Assembly (NCBI GenBank): GCA_000437275.1
Contig: FR899635.1
Coordinates: forward strand, 1-18,740
Direction of reading: 5' to 3'
Origin: Clostridium sp. CAG:411
GTDB taxonomy: Bacteria; Bacillota; Clostridia; Lachnospirales; Lachnospiraceae
Length of the DNA stretch: 18,740 nt
This document shows positions 14,306 to 18,740 of this stretch, piece by piece. Both the position numbers and the translations under genes were made by a program. Below the pieces are notes generated by a model. It was not told the DNA's origin, ran no database searches, and saw nothing but the letters and a program-made list of their open reading frames with translations. Position 1 is the first letter of the stretch. The number at the start of each line of letters is the position of its first letter.

Positions 14306-15712
14306 ATGAAAACAGATACCATTGCTGCAGTTGCTACTGGTATGAGCAACGGTGGAATTAGTATTGTTCGTATTAGTGGAGAAGATGCATTTGACATCAT
14401 TGACAGGATATATCGTTCTAAATCAGGGAAAAAAATACTTTCCGAACAGCAAAGTCATACGGTTCATTATGGATACATTTATGATGGTGAAAAATTGATA
14501 GATGAAGTGTTGGTTGTAATTATGAAAGCACCTAATACTTATACAAGGGAACATGTAGTAGAAATTAATTGCCATGGAGGTATTACGGTCACTAGAAAAG
14601 TATTGGAGACTGTAATAAAATATGGAGCGAGAACTGCAGAGCCTGGAGAATTTACAAAGCGTGCATTTTTAAATGGACGTTTGGATTTATCACAGGCAGA
14701 GGCTGTAATTGATGTAATCAATGCAAAAAATTCTTATGCTTTATCTAGTTCGTTGACACAATTAAGAGGAAGTGTGTTAGAAAAGATTAGAGAAGTAAGA
14801 GAGAGTATTTTGCACGATACGGCATTTATAGAGACTGCATTGGATGATCCAGAGCATATTAGTGTAGATGGCTTTGGAGAAGAACTTTTGGTGAGAGTGG
14901 AAGAGAATATAAAGATTCTGAATAAACTTGTTAAATCCGCAGATAACGGAAGAATCCTAAAAGAAGGAATTGAAACCGTTATTCTTGGAAAGCCAAATGC
15001 AGGAAAATCCTCTTTGCTGAATGTATTGTTAGGAGAGGAACGAGCCATTGTTACGGATATTGAAGGAACCACCAGAGATACGTTGGAAGAGACCATTTTG
15101 CTAGATTCTGTAATGCTTCATATAAAGGATACTGCGGGGATTCGTGAGACTGCCGATGTGGTAGAGCAGATTGGAGTGGAAAAGGCAAGGGATTCTGCGA
15201 ATCAAGCAGATTTGATTTTGTATGTGGTAGATTCTTCTAGACCATTGGATGAAAATGATCGATTGATATTGGAATTTATTCAGGAAAAGCTGCAAAAAAC
15301 AAAAGTTGTTGTGTTATTAAATAAACAGGATTTAGATGTAGTTGTATCCGAGCAGGATATTCAGAATGAATTACAAAAATATGAGATAAAAGATTGTACA
15401 GTGCTGGCAATTTCTGCAAAATTGGAGCAGGGAATTCCTTTATTGGAAGATACCTTAAAAGAAATGTTTTATCAGGGAAAGATTTCTTTTAATGACGAGG
15501 TGTATATTACCAATATGCGACAAAAGGAAGCCATTGCGGAAGGTTTGGAAAGTTTAAAGCAAGTAAAAGAAAGTATTTTGAATCAAATGCCAGAAGATTT
15601 TTATTCAATTGATTTAATGAATGCTTATGAGGTGCTTGGACAGGTAATTGGAGAAACGGTAGAAGAAGATTTGGTCAATAAGATTTTTTCAGAATTTTGT
15701 GTAGGAAAATAG
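14306..15712 (+). CDS. mnmE: tRNA uridine-5-carboxymethylaminomethyl(34) synthesis GTPase MnmE
   Basis: MnmE partners with MnmG to modify wobble U34 of certain tRNAs, using methylenetetrahydrofolate, GTP and FAD. The 468-aa protein has an N-terminal folate-binding domain (DTIAAVATGMSNGGISIVRISG), helical segments, and an inserted G domain: G1 GKPNAGKS (228-235), G2 EGTTRD, G3 DTAG and G4 NKQD. It ends with the diagnostic FCVGK, whose cysteine (C466) is essential in the family. The ribosome binding site is weak: AAAGG lies about 12 nt before the ATG, just behind the khpB terminator hairpin. mnmG follows after 18 nt. Confidence 0.98.
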   Translation: MKTDTIAAVATGMSNGGISIVRISGEDAFDIIDRIYRSKSGKKILSEQQSHTVHYGYIYDGEKLIDEVLVVIMKAPNTYTREHVVEINCHGGITVTRKVLETVIKYGARTAEPGEFTKRAFLNGRLDLSQAEAVIDVINAKNSYALSSSLTQLRGSVLEKIREVRESILHDTAFIETALDDPEHISVDGFGEELLVRVEENIKILNKLVKSADNGRILKEGIETVILGKPNAGKSSLLNVLLGEERAIVTDIEGTTRDTLEETILLDSVMLHIKDTAGIRETADVVEQIGVEKARDSANQADLILYVVDSSRPLDENDRLILEFIQEKLQKTKVVVLLNKQDLDVVVSEQDIQNELQKYEIKDCTVLAISAKLEQGIPLLEDTLKEMFYQGKISFNDEVYITNMRQKEAIAEGLESLKQVKESILNQMPEDFYSIDLMNAYEVLGQVIGETVEEDLVNKIFSEFCVGK

Positions 15713-15730
15713 AGAAAAGAGGAACAAAAC

Positions 15731-17623
15731 ATGATGTACGAATATGAAGCTTATGATGTTTGTGTGGTAGGAGCAGGACATGCGGGGTGTGAGGCAGCAC
15801 TGGCATGTGCAAGACTTGGATTAAATACCATTATGTTTACGGTTAGTATGGATAGTGTAGCGTTAATGCCTTGTAACCCTAACATAGGTGGTAGTTCGAA
15901 AGGACATTTAGTAAGAGAAATTGATGCGTTGGGTGGAGAAATGGGTAAAAATATTGATAAGACCTATATTCAATCCAAAATGCTAAACAAGTCAAAGGGA
16001 CCTGCGGTATATTCTCTTCGTGCACAGGCAGATAAGCAGGATTATACGAGAGAAATGCGTCGTGTGATTGAAAATACAGAGAATCTTACTTTAAAACAGG
16101 CAGAAGTAACAAAACTTCTTGTGGAAGAAGGAAAAATAGCAGGAGTACAGACTTATTCAGGTGCCGTGTATCCTTGTAAAGCGGTTGTGCTTTGTACGGG
16201 GGTATATTTGAAGGCTCGTTGTGTATATGGAGAGGTAAGCAATTATACTGGTCCTAATGGATTATCTGCCGCTAATCATTTATCAGACAGCCTAAAGGAG
16301 CTTGGTATTGAATTATATCGATTTAAGACAGGAACACCTGCAAGAATTGATAAACGTTCCATTGATTTTAGTAAAATGGCAGAGCAGTTTGGAGACGAAG
16401 AGATTGTTCCATTTTCATTTACAAATACAGAAGAGGATATTAAAAAAGAACAGGTATCTTGCTGGCTGACTTATACCAATGAAGATACGCACAAGATTAT
16501 TCGAGATAATTTAGACCGTTCTCCATTGTATTCCGGAAATATACAGGGAACGGGACCAAGATACTGTCCTTCTATTGAAGATAAAGTTGTACGTTTTGCG
16601 GATAAAAACAGACATCAGGTTTTTATTGAACCAGAAGGAAATTATACCAATGAAATGTATATTGGTGGTATGTCCAGTTCCTTGCCAGAGGATGTACAGG
16701 TAAAAATGTACCGTTCTGTACCAGGATTGGAGCATGCAAAGATTGTAAGAAATGCGTATGCCATTGAATATGATTGTATCAATCCAATGCAATTAAAACC
16801 TTCGTTGGAATTTAAAAAAGTAGAAGGTTTGTTTAGTGGCGGACAGTTCAATGGAAGTTCTGGTTATGAGGAGGCTGCGGCACAGGGATTAGTGGCTGGT
16901 ATTAATGCAGCTCAAAAATTGTTAGGAAAGGAACCGTTAATATTAGATCGAAGTCAGGCATATATTGGAGTATTGATTGATGACTTGGTTACAAAAGAGA
17001 CCCATGAACCATATCGTATGATGACCTCCAGAGCAGAATATCGCTTGTTATTACGCCAGGATAATGCAGATGTACGTCTTACTCCGATTGGACATGAAAT
17101 CGGTTTAATTGCTGAGGAAAGATACACACAGTTTTTGCATAAGCAACAGGCAGTAAAGGAGGAGATTGCTCGTGTAGAAAAGGTCACAGTGGGTGCAAAC
17201 AAAAAGGTAAATGAATTGCTTGAATCTTACGGTAGCACCCCATTAAATTCTGGAGCTACTTTGGCAGAATTGATTCGTAGACCTGAGTTAAAATATGAAT
17301 ATTTAGAAGCAATTGATAAAAATAGAGAGCCATTGACCAAGGATATTGTAGAGCAGGTCAATATTCAATTAAAATATGCAGGATATATCAAAAGACAATT
17401 AAAACAGGTAGAGCAGTTTAAAAAAATGGAGAAAAAGAAGATTCCACAGGACATCGATTATGATGATATTTACAGTTTGCGTTTAGAGGCAAAGCAGAAA
17501 TTGAATCAAATTCGTCCAGAATCAGTTGGTCAGGCATCACGTATATCTGGAGTTTCTCCAGCAGATATCTCTGTATTGCTCGTTTATTTGGAGCAGTATC
17601 ATCACAAAGCCAAAGAATCTTAA
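15731..17623 (+). CDS. mnmG: tRNA uridine-5-carboxymethylaminomethyl(34) synthesis enzyme MnmG (GidA)
   Basis: MnmG is the FAD- and NADH-dependent partner of MnmE in wobble-uridine modification. The 630-aa length is standard. The N-terminal FAD-binding motif is VVGAGHAGCEAAL (13-25). Other hallmarks are NPNIGGSSKGHLVREIDALGG (key part GGSSKGHL), the TGTPARI segment, GTGPRYCPSIEDKV with the family's conserved cysteine, and SRAEYRLLLRQDNAD. The C-terminal helical domain (PQDIDYDDI to SGVSPADISVLLVYL) binds MnmE and tRNA. Start ATG 15731 follows AGAGGAA at about 6 nt; a second in-frame ATG comes next. rsmG begins 93 nt downstream with no terminator between. Confidence 0.98.
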   Translation: MMYEYEAYDVCVVGAGHAGCEAALACARLGLNTIMFTVSMDSVALMPCNPNIGGSSKGHLVREIDALGGEMGKNIDKTYIQSKMLNKSKGPAVYSLRAQADKQDYTREMRRVIENTENLTLKQAEVTKLLVEEGKIAGVQTYSGAVYPCKAVVLCTGVYLKARCVYGEVSNYTGPNGLSAANHLSDSLKELGIELYRFKTGTPARIDKRSIDFSKMAEQFGDEEIVPFSFTNTEEDIKKEQVSCWLTYTNEDTHKIIRDNLDRSPLYSGNIQGTGPRYCPSIEDKVVRFADKNRHQVFIEPEGNYTNEMYIGGMSSSLPEDVQVKMYRSVPGLEHAKIVRNAYAIEYDCINPMQLKPSLEFKKVEGLFSGGQFNGSSGYEEAAAQGLVAGINAAQKLLGKEPLILDRSQAYIGVLIDDLVTKETHEPYRMMTSRAEYRLLLRQDNADVRLTPIGHEIGLIAEERYTQFLHKQQAVKEEIARVEKVTVGANKKVNELLESYGSTPLNSGATLAELIRRPELKYEYLEAIDKNREPLTKDIVEQVNIQLKYAGYIKRQLKQVEQFKKMEKKKIPQDIDYDDIYSLRLEAKQKLNQIRPESVGQASRISGVSPADISVLLVYLEQYHHKAKES

Positions 17624-17716
17624 GGGAAGGAAACGTTTTCAGGCATTGTGACACTTATATAAATAGATGTAGCAGAGAAATTGCTTATCAAATTCAGTAA
17701 GAATGGAGGCAAAAAT

Positions 17717-18433
17717 ATGTATTCTTTAGATGCATTTAAGGATGGTTTAAAGGAGTTAGAAATTGAATTAACAGAGAAACAGTTTCAACAATTTATTGCA
17801 TATTATGAGTTGTTAGTTGAAAAGAATAAGGTTATGAATTTAACGGGTATTACAGAGTGGGAAGAAGTTGTACAAAAGCATTTTTTGGATAGCTTGTCAC
17901 TGGTATATGCGGCAGAAATTGAAGATGGAATGTATGTGTTGGATTTAGGAACAGGTGCTGGTTTTCCGGGGATTCCGCTAAAAATCGCTTTTCCACAGAT
18001 GAAAATTGTTCTATTGGATTCTCTGAATAAACGTATCAATTTTTTAAAGGAAGTAATTGAAAAATTGGGACTAAAGGGAATTGAGGCATATCATGGTCGT
18101 GCAGAGGAATTTGCACAAAAGGGAAAATATAGAGAAGCTTTTGATTTAGTTGTATCTAGAGCTGTAGCAAATTTAGCTACTTTATCAGAATATTGTATTC
18201 CGTTTGTTAAAGTAGGAGGAAGTTTTGTTTCTTATAAATCAGGTGATATAGAGGAAGAATTAGATCGGGCAGATCATGCAATTTTAACATTAGGTGGTAC
18301 ATTGGCATCAATAGAGGAGTTTCAATTACCTGATTCTGATATTAAACGAGCTTTAATTGTAATTGACAAGGAAGAAAGTACAAATAAGAAATATCCAAGA
18401 GGTGGAGGAAAGCCTTCAAAGGCACCACTATAG
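17717..18433 (+). CDS. rsmG: 16S rRNA (guanine(527)-N7)-methyltransferase RsmG (GidB)
   Basis: RsmG methylates G527 of 16S rRNA using S-adenosylmethionine; its loss gives low-level streptomycin resistance in several bacteria. From ATG 17717 the protein is 238 aa, the usual length. The Rossmann fold SAM motif VLDLGTGAGFPGIPL covers 74-88, followed by KIVLLDSLNKRINFLKEV and the VVSRAVANLATLSEYCIP segment. The C-terminus ends in KYPRGGGKPSKAPL, the family's conserved basic tail. The start is fixed by GGAGG (17705-17709) 7 nt upstream; an upstream in-frame TTG at 17681 would add 12 atypical residues. It closes the mnmE-mnmG-rsmG run. No noc/parA genes follow in the visible sequence. Confidence 0.97.
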   Translation: MYSLDAFKDGLKELEIELTEKQFQQFIAYYELLVEKNKVMNLTGITEWEEVVQKHFLDSLSLVYAAEIEDGMYVLDLGTGAGFPGIPLKIAFPQMKIVLLDSLNKRINFLKEVIEKLGLKGIEAYHGRAEEFAQKGKYREAFDLVVSRAVANLATLSEYCIPFVKVGGSFVSYKSGDIEEELDRADHAILTLGGTLASIEEFQLPDSDIKRALIVIDKEESTNKKYPRGGGKPSKAPL

Positions 18434-18439
18434 AGGAGC

Positions 18440-18499
18440 TATAACATGATGTTGTGGTCAAAAAGTATTTGACCCCAACATCATGTTATATAGTATTTT
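18440..18499 (+). terminator. Long hairpin / terminator after rsmG
   Basis: Arms 18440-18462 and 18468-18490 pair over 23 positions with one T-C mismatch, around a 5-nt loop AAGTA. The stem is followed by TAG and TATTTTT (18493-18500 region). It starts 7 nt after the rsmG stop. It is much longer than usual terminator stems, and the left arm contains an ATG-ATG preceded by a good ribosome binding site. Confidence 0.75.
18446..18472 (+). CDS. Possible 8-codon minigene inside the rsmG terminator
   Basis: GAGGAG (18433-18438), overlapping the rsmG stop codon, lies 7 nt before ATG 18446. This opens the 8-residue frame MMLWSKSI ending with TGA at 18470-18472. The whole frame lies in the left arm and loop of the long hairpin. 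Spacing and Shine-Dalgarno are as good as those of real genes here, but so short a frame could arise by chance. No known function. Confidence 0.2.
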   Translation: MMLWSKSI

Positions 18500-18512
18500 T
18501 GAAAATTAGTTC

Positions 18513-18542
18513 TTGACGTTTTATTACATACCAGACTATGAT
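18513..18542 (+). promoter_or_regulatory. Candidate promoter for the gene at the right edge
   Basis: TTGACG (18513-18518) is followed after 18 nt by TATGAT (18537-18542), each a 5/6 match. Transcription would start near 18549, about 34 nt before the ATG at 18583. It follows directly after the rsmG terminator, so the next gene is likely a separate transcription unit. Confidence 0.55.
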
Positions 18543-18582
18543 TAAACTAATATGTTTTCAAAAAAGATAAGTGGGAAAAAGA

Positions 18583-18740
18583 ATGAGTGGACAATATAAT
18601 TATGAGAGCATCATTATAGATAATAAGGCGATTTTAGAATTTCGAGAAAGTGTGGAAAGAGAGATACGTTTCTGTACGGATGCTATGAAAAAAATGGCAG
18701 CAAAAATTCAGGAATTACAAATGTTGGATGGATTTGAAGG
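18583..18740 (+). CDS. Unidentified protein, N-terminal fragment cut by the window edge
   Basis: An open frame starts at ATG 18583 and runs off the right end (52 complete codons plus two bases). It begins MSGQYNYESIIIDNKAILEF and continues as a mostly helical, heptad-like segment (RESVEREIRF, AMKKMAAKIQELQML). A GTGGGA stretch lies about 7 nt upstream and a candidate promoter precedes it. I do not recognise the family. A short helical N-terminus like this is compatible with WXG100/LXG-type small helical proteins or with a coiled-coil protein, but no diagnostic motif is visible. Confidence 0.6.
   Translation, partial: MSGQYNYESIIIDNKAILEFRESVEREIRFCTDAMKKMAAKIQELQMLDGFE

Noticed and set aside
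17681..17716. TTG start for rsmG at 17681
   Set aside because: No ribosome binding site, and the added residues are not RsmG-like; ATG 17717 has GGAGG at the right distance.
1..18740. CRISPR array, insertion sequence, prophage or transferred island
   Set aside because: No regularly spaced repeats, transposase, integrase or phage genes were seen; base composition looks even and all genes follow conserved origin order apart from the fumarase pair.

Overview
This window is the replication-origin neighbourhood of a low-GC bacterial chromosome. Gene order, strong AGGAGG-type ribosome binding sites, low GC and protein features point to a Bacillota member of class Clostridia, most likely Lachnospiraceae or a close relative. 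That placement is an inference from sequence style, not from a database match. Almost every gene is a housekeeping gene; there are no insertion sequences, phage genes, CRISPR arrays or obvious transferred islands.

Layout: everything left of about 10.75 kb is on the minus strand and everything right of about 11.2 kb is on the plus strand, so transcription diverges from an origin near 10.9-11.1 kb. Reading leftwards from the origin: dnaA, a terminator, a second DnaA-box region, dnaN, the small S4-domain gene yaaA, recF, gyrB and gyrA. Then come a roughly 300-nt leader holding an intrinsic terminator, the two fumarase subunit genes (alpha then beta), and a tRNA-Ser(GCU) with its own promoter. 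Reading rightwards: rpmH, rnpA, yidD, yidC, khpB (jag), mnmE, mnmG, rsmG, a long hairpin, and the start of an unidentified gene cut by the window edge.

How the parts fit: the left arm supplies replication initiation (DnaA), the sliding clamp (DnaN), gap repair (RecF) and DNA gyrase. The right arm supplies ribosomal protein L34, the RNase P protein, membrane-protein insertion (YidD, YidC), an RNA-binding KH/R3H protein, tRNA wobble-uridine modification (MnmE-MnmG) and 16S rRNA methylation (RsmG). The origin looks bipartite: a dense DnaA-box cluster between dnaA and rpmH, and a second between dnaA and dnaN that has the box / G-run / trio-like / AT-rich order of a Bacillus-type basal unwinding system.

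I found no clearly new multi-gene system. The points most worth a second look are the terminator-containing leader in front of the fumarase genes, the origin architecture, the strong hairpins placed just upstream of fumA and mnmE, a 22-bp hairpin after rsmG that contains a ribosome binding site plus an 8-codon open frame, and non-standard residues in YidC, RnpA and GyrA.
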